Positions 24,440 to 34,077 are shown, counted from the first letter of the stretch. The stretch is 64,000 nucleotides of DNA from Morella rubra (GCA_003952965.2 CM025849.1:37351465-37415464); one strand, 5' to 3'. Made by a program: numbers and translations. Notes: a model not told the origin generated them from the sequence alone.

Positions 24440-26676
24440 ATCATCTAGAGAATAATTTGAAAGTTCCTTTAAATAGGTATCTAGAAGGTTGCAATTGAAA
24501 TTCTTCCAACCATTCTTTTGTGTCTTTCAAAATTGCATATGAAATAATGTTGGCCCTTTTTGTGTCTTTCAAAGCATGGGTTGGCGTCATGTGTTTAAGA
24601 CGTAATTTAAAAAAAAATTGAACACTCGGTTTTTCTTCTTCAACTTTTACCAAATATATCTAATCACATATAATCATGAAGACAAATCCTTCCTATGCGT
24701 GTGTCTGTCTTTGAATCATCTAGAGAATAATTTGATAGTTCCATTTAAATAGGTATCTAGAAGGTTGCAATGAAATTCTTCCAACCAGTTCTTTTGTGTC
24801 TTTCAAAATTGATTACAATTTTAATATGTGTCCAGCTAGAAGGGTTGGCCATCATGTGTTTAGACAGCCCAGTAAGCCTTTTTTAAAAAAACCAGGAACA
24901 CTGGTTTTCCACTTCAACTTTTTTCAAAAATTTCTAATCACATCTAATCAGGAAAGACGAATCAGTCGTATGCGTGTTTCTGTCTTCGAATCATCTAGAG
25001 AATAATTTGATAGTTCCGGTAATGTTGCGTGTTTTTTTCTTTTTTTCAACTAAAATTTCTATCTCATCTAATCAGAAAGACGAATCAGTCGTATGCGTGT
25101 GTTCTCTCTTCGAATCATCTAGAATAATTTGATAGTTCCTTTTAAATAGGTATCTAGAAGGTTGCATGAAATTCTTCCATTCTTTTGTGTCTTTCAAAAT
25201 TGTTTAAAATTTTAATATATGTCCATATAGAAATGTTGGCCGTCATGTGTTTAAGCTGCACACGTAAGCCTTATAAAAAAAAATTGGGAACACACGGTTT
25301 TTTTCTTCAACTTTTACCAAAATATCTAATCACATATAATCTTGAAGACAAATCCTTCTATGCGTGTGTCTGTCTTTGAATCATCCAGAGAATAATTTGA
25401 TAGTTCCATTTAAATAGGTATCTAGAAGGTTGCAATGAAATTCTTCCAACCATTCTTTTGTGTCTTTCAAAATTGATTATAATTTTAATATGTCTCTAGC
25501 TAGAAGGGTTGGCCATCATGTGTTTAGACAGCCCAAGTAAGCCTTTTTTTAAAAAAACTAGGAACACTCGGTTTTCCTACTTCAACTTTTTTCAAAAATT
25601 TCTAATCTCATCTAAACAGGAAAAGACGAATCAGTCGTATGCGTGCTTTCTGTCTTCGAGTCATCTAGAGAATAATTTCCCTTTTAAACTGGTATCTAGA
25701 AGGTTGCAATGAAATTCTTTCAACCAATTCTTTTGTGTCTTTCAAAATTGTTTAAAATTTTAATATATGTCCATATAGAAATGGTTGGCCGTCATGTGTT
25801 TAAGCTGCACACGTAAGCTTATAAAAAAAAATTGAAAACCATCGGTTTTCTTCTTCAACTTTTACCAAAATATCTAATCACATATAATCTTGAAGACAAA
25901 TCCTTCCTATGCGTGTGTTCTGTCTTTGAATCATCCAGAGAATAATTTGATAGTTCCATTTAAATAGGTATCTAGAAGGTTGCAAGAAATTCTTCCAACC
26001 AGTTCTTTTGTGTCTTTCAAAATTTTTTATAATTTTAATATATGTCCAGCTAGAAGGTTGGCCTCATGTGTTTAGACAGCCCTAGTAGTGCCTTTTTAAA
26101 AAACCAGGAACACTCGGTTTTCCAACTTCAACTTTTTTCTAAAATTTCTCATCTCATCTAATCATGAAAGCGAATCAGTCGTATGTGTGTTCCTCTTCGA
26201 ATCATCTTGAGAATAATTTGACAGTTCCTTTTAAATAGGTATCCAGAAGGTTGCATTGAAATTGTTCAACCAGTTCTTTTGTTCTTTCAAAATTTTTATA
26301 ATTTTAATATATGTCCATATAGAAAGTTGGCCGTCATGTGTTTAAACTGCCACGTAAGCCTTATAAAAAAAAATTGGGAACACTCGGTTTTTCTTCTTCA
26401 ACTTTTACCAAATATATCTAATCACATATAATCTTGAAGACAAATCCTTTCTATGCGTGTGTCTGTCTTTGTATCATCTAGAGAATAATTTGATAGTCCA
26501 TTTTATAATAGGTATCTAGAAGGTTTTGCAATGAAATTCTTTCCAACCAGTTCTTATGTGTGTTTCAAAATTGATTATAGTTTTAATATGTGTCTTGCTA
26601 GAAGAGTTGGCCATCATGTGTTTAGACAGCCCAAGTAAGCCTTTTTAAAAAAAACCAGGAACACTCGGTTTTCCTA
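24440..26676 (+). repeat. Decayed right edge of the array with alternating A/B monomers
   Basis: Two unit types alternate here. Type A is the main-array unit. Type B has AATATATGTCCATATAGAAA, GTCATGTGTTTAAGCTGC, CAACTTTTACCAAA, CACATATAATCTTGAAG and GACAAATCCTTC. The B marker GAAGACAAATCC lies at about 24678, 25343, 25892 and 26434, giving a two-unit period near 545 bp. The larger first step contains an extra fragment near 25.02-25.08 kb. Divergence rises towards 26676, where the last clear satellite block (CTCGGTTTTCC) ends. Confidence 0.85.
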
Positions 26677-26701
26677 AATTATGATCCATATGCACAACTT
26701 T
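26677..26701. other. Junction between satellite and truncated CACTA copy
   Basis: About 25 bases here match neither the satellite consensus nor the corresponding part of the complete CACTA element. Similarity to the complete copy starts at about 26702 (TAGTTTATG against TAGTTTACG at about 50866). The first ~660 bp of the transposon, including its 5' terminal repeat, are therefore absent. Confidence 0.7.
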
Positions 26702-26854
26702 AGTTTATGTTTTTAATTTGCTATATCATCCATTTAGGACCAAAATATATTTATTTTATTGTTGATGCATGTTTTAAGAGTTTAGGAGTATTATGGGATC
26801 AATTTTGGGTGATTTTGGGCCTGTTTTGGGGTTTTGGAACGCCTGTGTGTATTT

Positions 26855-27345
26855 GTTCCCGTAACGATCGATCGCCTAAATGGCGATCGATCGTAGTGTA
26901 AGTGGTAGGTGAAATGATCGATCGGTTAAATTCACCGATCGATCGCTGAATTTGGTACGGAGCGATCGATGCTTTAGTGAGCGATCGATCGTCTCCTCGA
27001 AACTGTGCGTTTCAATTCGGGCGATCGATCGTTTATATAGACGATCGATCGTTATCGATCGATCGCTTACACCTAAGCGATCGATCGGTAAGCTACAATG
27101 TGAAGCGTACCGTTTTGATTAACGCGATCGATCGCTTTGTGGCGATCGATCCCTTAGTGATACTGTGCGTTTGGTTGCATGGACGATCGATCGTCTGTGC
27201 ACTGAAACGCGTCTTTTAACCGATAGCGTTCGATCGGTCAAATTATTGATCGATCGCCATTTAGTGATCGATCGGTATATTTAGTGATCGATCGTAACAT
27301 TTATAAACGATCGATCGTCACATTTAGTGATCGATCGTCAACTTC
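26855..27345. repeat. GATCGATC palindrome cluster, 5' region of CACTA copy 1
   Basis: This is a dense cluster of GATCGATC, usually inside longer self-complementary forms such as ACGATCGATCGT, GCGATCGATCGC and ACCGATCGATCGG. Spacers are 10-30 bp. The complete copy has the matching cluster at 51030-51492. In characterised CACTA elements, subterminal repeats are binding sites for the TNPA-type protein. That role is inferred here, not shown. Confidence 0.85.
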
Positions 27346-27450
27346 ATTAATAATTACGTGATTGTGATTACTTTTTTTTTTTTAAAGTAATACGTTATTG
27401 TGATTGCTTATTAACACATATTTATATACAACTTTTGCAGTATACATAAA

Positions 27451-28710
27451 ATGTCAGGAGTTAAGCGTGCACGCACAACGAGAACCGGGACGGGATCGTC
27501 GTCCCAAGAGCAAGAAGTCGCTGATCCAATGATGACCTTGGAGAGGCGAATGGAGTACCTGAGGGGGCGGCCAGTGGCCAAAGAGCGTCCTGTGACGCTC
27601 TCTGATTTTGATCAGTTATTGTACGAGGAGCACTCCCTCTACCAGCTCTTCGAGTACCAAGGGATTTCTTCATCAGCTCTCGTGGACTGAGGGGTTTTGC
27701 GTGGACGCAGTTGTGCAAGATTTCTTCTGTGCACTCGTCTCGGTCGATAGAGCACCTGAGGTGCAGCTAGAGGTGCGAGGCGTGCAGTTCTTATTCTCGG
27801 CAGACGTCATTGCCGATTTCTTAAACTGCCCCCGGCCCGAGAGCCCCTGTTTCCCGGCGGTACCCCTGAATGATGAACAGAGGACATCAGAGCAGGATTT
27901 GTGGACGCTGATGACTGGGAAGACCTCTGCAGTGGTGGGCAGCATAATTAAGCAGAGTGAGTTCAGTGAGTTTTGGCGGATTTTGCACCTTATCTGGACG
28001 CCGAACGTCGATGGCAGAACTCATTCCACCGAGTGTCCGTTCACGAGAGCTCAGTGCATGCTCTTATTGGGTCAGCAGACGCGGATAGATTTTCCGTTGT
28101 ACATGTTCGAGGTGATTATGGATGAGGCTTGGGAAATTAAGGAATATAGCCTCCCATACGGCGTGTTTCTGACTCAGTTCCTCATTTCTCGGGGAGTCGT
28201 GATCGCTGCCTCGGATACACGTAAGGAGGTTAAGAGTGCGCTGAACAAGTTCACTCTGTCCAGGAGCCGGGGCCAGGAGGGGGCATTGACTCGACGGTTC
28301 GCTCGTAGAGCAGCAGCGGCCGTAGAGGAGGCATCACGGCCTTCGACATCAGCGTCAGAGGCACCTATGGAGACGGGAGCACCTGCAGTGCCTCCTCCAT
28401 GGGTGGCCCAGCTATTTGCGGACTTCGACAGCCGTGTCGGCGCGACTATGAAGGCCACTCTACAGCCTTTGAGAGGCGGATGCAGTCAATGGAGGAGCAG
28501 CTGAAGGAGCTCCGGACCGCCTTCGATGGGGAGTGCACTGTGACAATGCTGCGCAACAAGTCGGTCGTGGCTCATATGGCGGACGTCAACGAGCAGCTGG
28601 AAGAAATTAAAAAGACTCTGGATGATTTCAAGATGGAGGCAGATCCACAGAGGATTCCCGGAGATATTCCTGATGACGTGGCCACTTTCCGTGATGCTGT
28701 TCGACGTTGA
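27451..28710 (+). pseudogene. Leading ORF of CACTA copy 1, PF20167-like, frameshifted
   Basis: The start ATG follows an acceptor-like TTTTGCAG at about 27434-27441. The first frame gives MSGVKRARTTRTG and an acidic/basic leader up to about 27690. Similarity to the 'putative plant transposon protein' domain then continues in a second frame (DFFCALVSVDRAPEVQLEVRG..., ADFLNCPRP, RIDFPLYMFEVIMDEAWEI, LPYGVFLTQFLISRG) up to 28504. A third frame carries the coiled-coil tail (AFERRMQSMEEQLKELRTAFD) to the stop at 28708-28710. At least two indels are therefore needed to join it. The DNA is clearly more GC-rich than the flanking non-coding sequence. The function of this family is unknown to me beyond its presence in plant transposons. 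The copy is almost identical to 51583-52838. Confidence 0.75.
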
Positions 28711-29714
28711 TGAGTTTTTATGTTATTTTTTATATCTATTTGGGACATACATTTTGATTTATGGTTTTATTTATCTGTTTGAGACATTTGTGTTTATTTG
28801 GATTTGGTTTTTTTATTTACGTATTTGAGACATTTTCTGTTTATCTGTGGATATGCAGAAGAAACTTTGATTACTATTTACGTGTTTTTCTATTTGTATT
28901 TCTTTATCGACACTTATATAAGTAAAATGACCAATATACCCTTTGGTCGGCAAAAATAACGAAATAAGTGGTTTATCAAATAACTAATATAAAGAATTTA
29001 ACAAGAAATCGTTTTTTATTTTTGTTTTGCAACTAAATACACCGATCGATCGGTAAGTGCACACCGATCCATCGGTGTTATCCGTCGTCGTTTGGGTGCA
29101 CTAACCGATCGATCGGTATATACACCGATCGATCGCTACATTAGTTTTTAATCTAACCCTCATTTTTTTAAATAATGTGAGTTTAAATTATTAGAAACAT
29201 AGAAATATATATTAACAAAGTATGTTAGGATGTATTTAGATTACATAAAAACATATCAAGTACATATCATTAATTTTTAAGAAAGCATTTATAAGTTATA
29301 CATGTTGCAACATAGATGCATTTTGTTTGTGTTAGTATGAGTAAGGTATTAAGATATTAGAAATTAGTGACATAACGCTTATTTAACACATGATTATAAT
29401 TTATGTGTATGAGGTATGCATTAATATGATATTATAAGTAAATTAATTTTAATAATTAAGTCATTTGTTAGGCTAAAAACATTTTCTAATAATTAGGTTA
29501 CCGATCGATCGCATTATTGGCGATCGATCGGTACATAACGGTGTCGTTTAATATTTTGGTACCAATGGATCGTTAATTTTGGGTCTTCATACGACGGCGT
29601 TTTTATTCTCTCAACGATCGATCGGTAATATTACGATCGATCGGTATAAAATCTAGGCGGGAATTTTATCGATCGATCGGTGTTTATCGCGCTTGAAATC
29701 CAGGATGCTCTAAA

Positions 29715-29745
29715 GCCGTGGGTGGAGCAAAAACACACCCACGGC
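29715..29745. repeat. 10-bp perfect hairpin in CACTA copy 1
   Basis: GCCGTGGGTG is followed by an 11-base A-rich loop and CACCCACGGC. The identical structure lies at 53832-53862 in the complete copy. Confidence 0.85.
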
Positions 29746-30587
29746 AAGAGGAAACTAGAGACTCGCGGAAGGAGCCATTTTTCTCTTTAATTTTGTCTAA
29801 ATACCGTCATTTTAGTTGTGAGAGTGTTTAGAAGTCCTTAAGGTTAAGCCCAAGCTCAAATTCATTGGTTTTTTAACCGGGTGAGTATTGAAAAATTTGG
29901 GCGACATTTGTGAGATTTTGGTGTGAATTTAGTTCGTTTTGGTCTACATTTCGTGCAAAAGGTAATATCCTCAACCTACACTACGATTTTTGATTGATTT
30001 CGTCGGTTATTTGGTGTTATTTTTATTTTTCTATTCGTGGGTGTTGTGGATTGGATTTGTGTTGATTAGAGCTTCTTAGAGTGTTTTTAATATGTATATT
30101 AGAATTAGTATTGCATGAGAATGATTTGTGAGTGTTTTGGGCGTGGATTTGAGTGTGTGGGAGGCTGGCAAGCTGTTTTGTCGAGGGTTACTCGATCACC
30201 AGATTCTGACGATCGATCGTCATATAATGACGATCGATCGGTTGACCGATCGATCGTCTATAGTATCGATCGATCGCTGGTTAGGGCAGATTGCAAGTTA
30301 TTGACCTTGTGCATTTATTATATTCTCATATTTAATTATTGAAGTGCTTGAGTTCTGAAAATGAATCATGAAGTTTGAGAAGCCTGGAGGATGATTACAG
30401 GAGTGTTTTTTTTAATAGTGATACATGTATAATGTTTGAGCTTTATATTTAATGTTTGATTATTGAAGTGCTTGAGTTCTGGAAATAAATTATGTTTGAG
30501 AAGCATGGAGGATGAATATTGGAGTGTTTTTGACTTGTTATGTTTGAGTTTATTTTTGGGATAAATGTGTGTACCCGTAGACCCGTT

Positions 30588-30635
30588 CAAGGGTTAAGAC
30601 GCGATAAATATGCGTTTATCGCGTAATAACCCTTG
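30588..30635. repeat. Long near-perfect inverted repeat in CACTA copy 1
   Basis: The left arm is CAAGGGTTA, two bases, then ACGCGATAAA. A loop of about 6 bases follows, then TTTATCGCGT, two bases and TAACCCTTG. This gives 19 paired positions per arm. The same structure is at 54608-54656 in the complete copy with a 7-base loop. Confidence 0.9.
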
Positions 30636-30768
30636 AATTGTCCACAATATGGACAGTTTGAGATTGTGTATTCGTGGTTGGACGAGTTCGGTACTTGTGT
30701 CCTGTCCTGTCTTGGAGGAAATTCGGTATCATCTACCTTTTGTCTTCTGGGTATACTACTAGCATTGG

Positions 30769-30784
30769 TGTATGACGTCATACA
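30769..30784. promoter_or_regulatory. 16-bp perfect palindrome TGTATGACGTCATACA
   Basis: This is a perfect palindrome with the core TGACGTCA, the classic site of bZIP factors (TGA/CREB type). It is about 230 bp upstream of the tnpD-like start and is conserved at 54790-54805 in the complete copy. A regulatory role is inferred. Confidence 0.5.
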
Positions 30785-31012
30785 ACTATCGTTGATGACG
30801 TTTGCCTCCAACGCTGGTGCGTGTATTTGGGGACTGGGGGAGATGCTGCCGAATTTTTTTCGAGGTATGGATGGACACAAGTTGAACTGATGTTCAACTC
30901 CAAATGCACAATCTTGAATGGGATAGGACCTATCAGCTGGGCTTAAAGTCAAGTTACAATGATTGGGTGTTTATGAATTACTTAATTTGTGTATTTTTTT
31001 AGATTGGTGGCG

Positions 31013-31196
31013 ATGGATAAAAGTTGGGTTTACGAGAAAAATCGGTTTGGTGAAAAGTATTCGGAGGGGGTCCGTGGGTTTGTCGGTATGGCTGCTTGTT
31101 GTGTAGACTCTCGGGGTCAGATCAGATGTCCGTGTCGGAAGTGCAGAAATGTAGTGTTTCAAGTGTTGGATAAAATGGAAGATCATATATACATTA
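31013..31196 (+). pseudogene. tnpD-like first coding exon, truncated by deletion (CACTA copy 1)
   Basis: ATG follows the acceptor TTTTTTTAG. The frame MDKSWVYEKNRFGEKYSEGV, then FVGMAACCVDSRGQIRCPCRKC, matches the transposase-associated domain found at the N-terminus of plant Tnp2 transposases, including its CxCxxC cysteines. The frame breaks off at the internal deletion junction (after 31196), where it runs into the TNPA-like gene. It is equivalent to 55033-55216. Confidence 0.85.
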
Positions 31197-31869
31197 GATG
31201 GGATTTGGACCTCGGAAGGAGCGAAAGAAATTTATGTAAGTCGTTTTCAATTTAATCTACTTTATGTAAATTTTATGTATAGTTTATCTACATTAATGTT
31301 TCTGGTAATTATTGTCATTTTTTCAAGAAGGATGGATGCCTTCCAGCGTTAGTGTGATTTAGAAGGGAAGACTTACTACGAAATTGAAGTATATTCCAAG
31401 ATATTGGGCAAGAAGTCGGGATATGTTCGAGGATTAGGATGGGCAGTTAAGCCTCTGCCTTCATCAACTTTGACTACACAGTCTTCTGATCTACAACACT
31501 AGCTAGCAAAGGCAAAGGATGAGATAGAGGCGATGAGAGCTGCTAGAGAAAAAGACTTGCAAGAATTTGCAAAGAAGCAAGCTGAGATGGAGGCCACGCT
31601 AAGGGACCACCGTGAGGAGTAGCGGGTGGAGTAGGAGCGCATCCGGTTGGAGTAGGAGGAGCGCATGAAAAGGGAGCAAGAGCACATGCGAATAGAGCAC
31701 GAGGAGCGCATACAACTGGAACAAGAGCGCATGTATGCGAAAGGAGCAAGAGCGCTTACGGGCAGAAATATCGAAGGAACTGGAGAAGAAAATGTCCTCT
31801 GTAATGGAGAAGAAAATGAGCGACATGTCAAAGCGACTATTCAGCCAGTTTTGGGGTTCAAAAAGGTAG
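31197..31869 (+). pseudogene. TNPA-like gene 3' part with multiple stops (CACTA copy 1)
   Basis: This corresponds to the end of exon 5 and all of exon 6 of the TNPA-like gene at 59864-60531. The exon 6 acceptor is altered (TTCAAGAAG against TTCAGGAAC). Five in-frame stops are visible. One, at 31350-31352, comes from an A-to-T change. Four arise where the complete copy has CAG glutamine codons (stops at 31500-31502, 31620-31622, 31632-31634, 31653-31655). There is also a 4-base insertion (TATG) near 31735. It cannot encode the coiled-coil tail. Confidence 0.9.
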
Positions 31870-32057
31870 ATGCATGTATATTGTTAATAACTTTTTAATT
31901 ATGTATTATTACGATATTATTTTCGATTTAATTATGGATCACTATATATTATTATTGATATTTATTAATGTGAGTATTGTATTATTATTATAAAATGTAC
32001 GTGTTATATAATATTTTCCATTATTATTGTTTTTTAAAAAAAAAAACCATTCTCTCA
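31870..32057. other. AT-rich 3' flank of TNPA-like remnant
   Basis: This is an AT-rich stretch with repeated TATTATTA and a T-run/A-run at about 32031-32047. It matches 60532-60722 of the complete copy. It probably holds the 3' untranslated region, but no single poly(A) signal stands out. Confidence 0.4.
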
Positions 32058-32617
32058 CCACTGATCGATCGTCATATTCAGCGATCGATCGTTTGTTGTT
32101 CAACCGATCGATCGTCCAATACTACCGATTGATCGGTTCATAAATCAATGTTACATCACTGAATTCAACGACCGATCGTCCATGGCATAACGATCGATCG
32201 TTATACTTAAGTGATCGATTGCTTATATAAAGCGTCCGATCGTCGTTGCTTGAAGCGATCGATCGTCGTTGCTTAAGCGTCGATTGTTTAAATGTGTCAA
32301 TCAATCACCAGAACGTAACTGGATTATCGTCAATATATACCGATCGATCGGCTTCCCAATCGATCCATCACTTCGTTTTCAACGACCGATCGTGAAAAGT
32401 ACCGATCGATCAATATATTTAGTAACGAAAAATGTCCGTCACTAAAATCTTTTCGTGACGAAATTCGGGTTTTGTCACGAAAAGTACATTTCGTTTTGAT
32501 GCTCATTCGCTGACGGAGCTCGTGACGAAAATATTTCGTCACTAAAAGTATTAGTGACGAAATTTTGACTTTTAATGAAAGAATTTTTTTTTACTAAAAG
32601 TCAATTTTTTTGTAGTG
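32058..32617. repeat. 3' subterminal region and terminal repeat of CACTA copy 1
   Basis: GATCGATC palindromes run from 32061 to about 32415, several decayed to forms such as CGACCGATCG or CGATTGATCG. They are followed by alternating AGTGACGAAA / TTTCGTCACT inverted repeats to the 3' terminal repeat ending GTAGTG at 32617. The same organisation is found at 60724-61206. Confidence 0.9.
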
Positions 32618-33057
32618 AATATTGTTGTTTCCACTATACGAAAAATTACTTGGATCAAATGGTTCTTGTATTATAAAATTTGCAAACTAGAAATTAGAGA
32701 TTTTGGCCTTGGTTTTTTTTTTTTTACCTCTCCCTCTCCACGCGGCTGCTACCTGCTGAATATATATGAACGTATTATAGAACAGTGTTGATCGTAATCC
32801 AGCTTGATCTTGACCATACGAGTATATATATCAAGCCTAGCAATGAGACTCTGCATGGATGAAGTTCAACGATATATCTTTTTCGTGTGAGCGCCGTTGT
32901 GGAGGAGCCCTGTTGAAAGAAGAAAAAATAACTGCGTTCTGAAGTGTTGGTCGGGGAATTAGGGAGATCAGAGCCTGCGATGTACAGCTCCCTCCACTTC
33001 GTCTGCTTTTTTTGTTTTTTCAAAAAAAAATTGTTGATGTGGCTTTTCTAAAAGACG
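32618..33057. other. Non-coding DNA downstream of the methyltransferase fragment
   Basis: No gene is visible. It contains a T-tract at about 32714-32726 and some TATATA runs. It probably represents the 3' flank of the minus-strand O-methyltransferase gene. Confidence 0.4.
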
Positions 33058-33120
33058 TCACAGCCTCAGTCAATATGTCCATCTAGAAGCGTTGGCTATC
33101 ATGTGTCTAAAAAGTCGATG
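33058..33120 (+). repeat. Isolated diverged satellite fragment
   Basis: TCAATATGTCCATCTAGAAG followed by CGTTGGCTATCATGTGTCTA matches the satellite block TCAATATGTGTCCAGCTAGAAGGGTTGGCCATCATGTG across about 45 bp with a handful of differences. It is in the same orientation as the array, 6.4 kb outside it. It shares the TGTCCAT form with the type B units of the array edge. Confidence 0.65.
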
Positions 33121-33455
33121 TCTCCTTTCGCTGCACTCAAGGTACAGATCAGACCAAATTGTCAAACAGTGAAACTCCATAGACTAATAATTTAGAAAAT
33201 ACATCAAAATCACACAGCCCACATCAGTATACGTTGTCATGAACTATAATAAAATGGAACATGACAAATCCTTGAAGCGATTATTGAACTACGTACAACA
33301 TGATCTTAAACAAATTAAAAAATATATAAAAAAATTAAAATTAAAAAGAAAAGCAATAGCCAATTGGCTTTTGTTTAGTACGGATTCGTATCCATACTAA
33401 GTTAAACCGTATTATCCTTAGTTGCTATATCGTTGTATGTTTTATTGATCCAAGG

Positions 33456-33754
33456 TCAAATTGAATAGGCCTCAATAATGGACGGTATAGTTGGAATTTT
33501 GATGATTTTGTAGCAAGGGAAGCCTCCTTCCTTCAATAATTCCTTCCATTCAAGCTCAGTCCTCTCCTTTCCGCCAGTGGTGTGTGCCATCAGCAATAAG
33601 TCGAACACCATGCATGTCTCATCAAACAAGTCATGATTATCTTTCTCAAGAACAATATCAGCAATAATAAGCTTTCCCTTTTCTTCCGGAATTGCTTTTC
33701 TGCAATTCCGCAAAATCTTATGCAGTCTTCGTCACCCCAATCGTATAGTACCCA
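33456..33754 (-). pseudogene. Plant O-methyltransferase, last exon (pseudogene)
   Basis: The minus strand encodes WVLYDWGDEDC, then NCRKAIPEEKGKLIIADIVL, HTTGGKERTE, EWKELLKEGGF and IPSIIEAYSI followed by a stop at 33456. These are the C-terminal motifs of plant class II (caffeate/flavonoid/alkaloid-type) S-adenosylmethionine-dependent O-methyltransferases. They include the H-D-W region with the catalytic base position, where Tyr replaces the usual His (LYDWGDED against the common LHDWGDED). A one-base deletion lies between DCIK and NCRK (about 33718). The exon begins next to a GCAG acceptor now found beyond the hAT element, at 37430-37431. No upstream exon is present in the window, because hAT and copia material occupy that side. 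The exact substrate cannot be told. Confidence 0.85.
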
Positions 33755-34077
33755 CAAGGGCTGGCTCAAAGATAAGGTAATTTAGGCAGCTGCCTAAAGT
33801 TTCACCTTAAGCAAGAGGCTCCATAACTTAGAGAAAAAATAAAAAAATAATTAAATAAAGCCCTAAACATGGTGAAAAAACAAACTAAGAAGAAGAAAAA
33901 TTTGAAAGAAAGCAATAAAAAAAAAAAAAGGAAAAGAAAATATTAGTGTCAGGTTGAAAGTTGAGAAAAAATAGCGTGCTATGCAGCCTGCAAACTGTGA
34001 GTGTGGCCCATGAAAACATATGTGAATTCTTGAAAGTTGAAAAAAAAAATCTAAGAAACCTTGAAAGTGGAATATTA

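Larger units (their letters stand above)
1..26676 (+). repeat. 277-bp tandem satellite array, about 95 units
   Basis: This is a head-to-tail array of a unit of about 277 bp. For example, matching points fall at 2998 and 3275, and at 3953 and 4508 (two units). All units face the same way. The unit is AT-rich and starts, by my choice of phase, at the block GACGAATCAGTCGTATGCGTG. It then passes through two TCTAGA sites, the block TTCTTCCAACCAGTTCTTTTG, AGAAGGGTTGGCCATCATG, a T-run/A-run tract, CACTCGGTTTTCCAAC and a doubled TCTAATCA with a 10-bp period. Units differ at a small set of recurring two-state sites (CCCGG/CCAGG, GTTCTGTC/GTTGTGTC, CATGTAAG/CAAGTAAG, TCAGGAAAG/TCATGAAAG). The array continues beyond the left edge of the window. 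I do not recognise the family, and whether it is centromeric, subtelomeric or interstitial cannot be told from sequence alone. Confidence 0.97.
28711..31012. other. Non-coding spacer between leading ORF and tnpD-like gene, CACTA copy 1
   Basis: This AT-rich spacer contains small groups of GATCGATC palindromes at about 29041-29135, 29502-29675 and 30205-30280. It also holds the hairpin at 29715-29745, the long inverted repeat at 30588-30635 and the palindrome at 30769-30784. Short open frames exist on both strands at 30587-30952 but are identical in both copies without coding character. I regard the spacer as promoter/leader DNA of the tnpD-like gene. Confidence 0.6.
26702..32617 (+). mobile_element. 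CACTA (En/Spm) transposon, 5'-truncated and internally deleted copy
   Basis: This copy is collinear with the complete element at 50208-61206 from its position ~50866 to the 3' end. It ends in ...CAATTTTTTTGTAGTG, the CACTA 3' terminus, at 32617. It lacks the 5' ~660 bp. It also lacks the segment equal to 55217-59863 of the complete copy (4,647 bp): the join is between 31196 and 31197. It keeps the leading ORF, the first tnpD-like coding exon and the last part of the TNPA-like gene, so it cannot supply transposase. No target duplication can be tested because the 5' end is missing. Confidence 0.95.

Noticed and set aside
2998-25712. Dozens of 60-106 codon open frames in the satellite encoding variants of MKFFQPVLLCLSKLIIISIC
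   Set aside because: They arise from one frame of the repeated unit. They appear and vanish with single-base indels between units, use a start inside the repeat, and have no upstream signal specific to them. They are repeat by-products, not a gene family.
1-26676. A CRISPR-like repeat-spacer array
   Set aside because: Whole units of 277 bp repeat with no unique spacers, in plant nuclear DNA.
27461-28458. Minus-strand open frames opposite the leading ORF
   Set aside because: The plus-strand frames show family motifs. The minus-strand frames are antisense by-products of GC-rich coding DNA.
30587-30952. Overlapping open frames on both strands upstream of tnpD (85-121 codons), repeated at 54629-54973
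   Set aside because: They are identical in both CACTA copies because the DNA is nearly identical. They overlap palindromes and resemble no protein I know. Treated as leader/promoter DNA.
31499-31831. Minus-strand open frames rich in Ser/Cys/Leu opposite the TNPA coiled coil (also 60039-60493)
   Set aside because: They are shadows of the Glu/Arg/Gln-rich coiled-coil exon on the plus strand.
26855-32415. GATC sites as Dam-methylation or bacterial origin signals
   Set aside because: The surrounding features are plant transposon genes with introns. The motif is a transposon-specific palindrome, not a bacterial replication signal.
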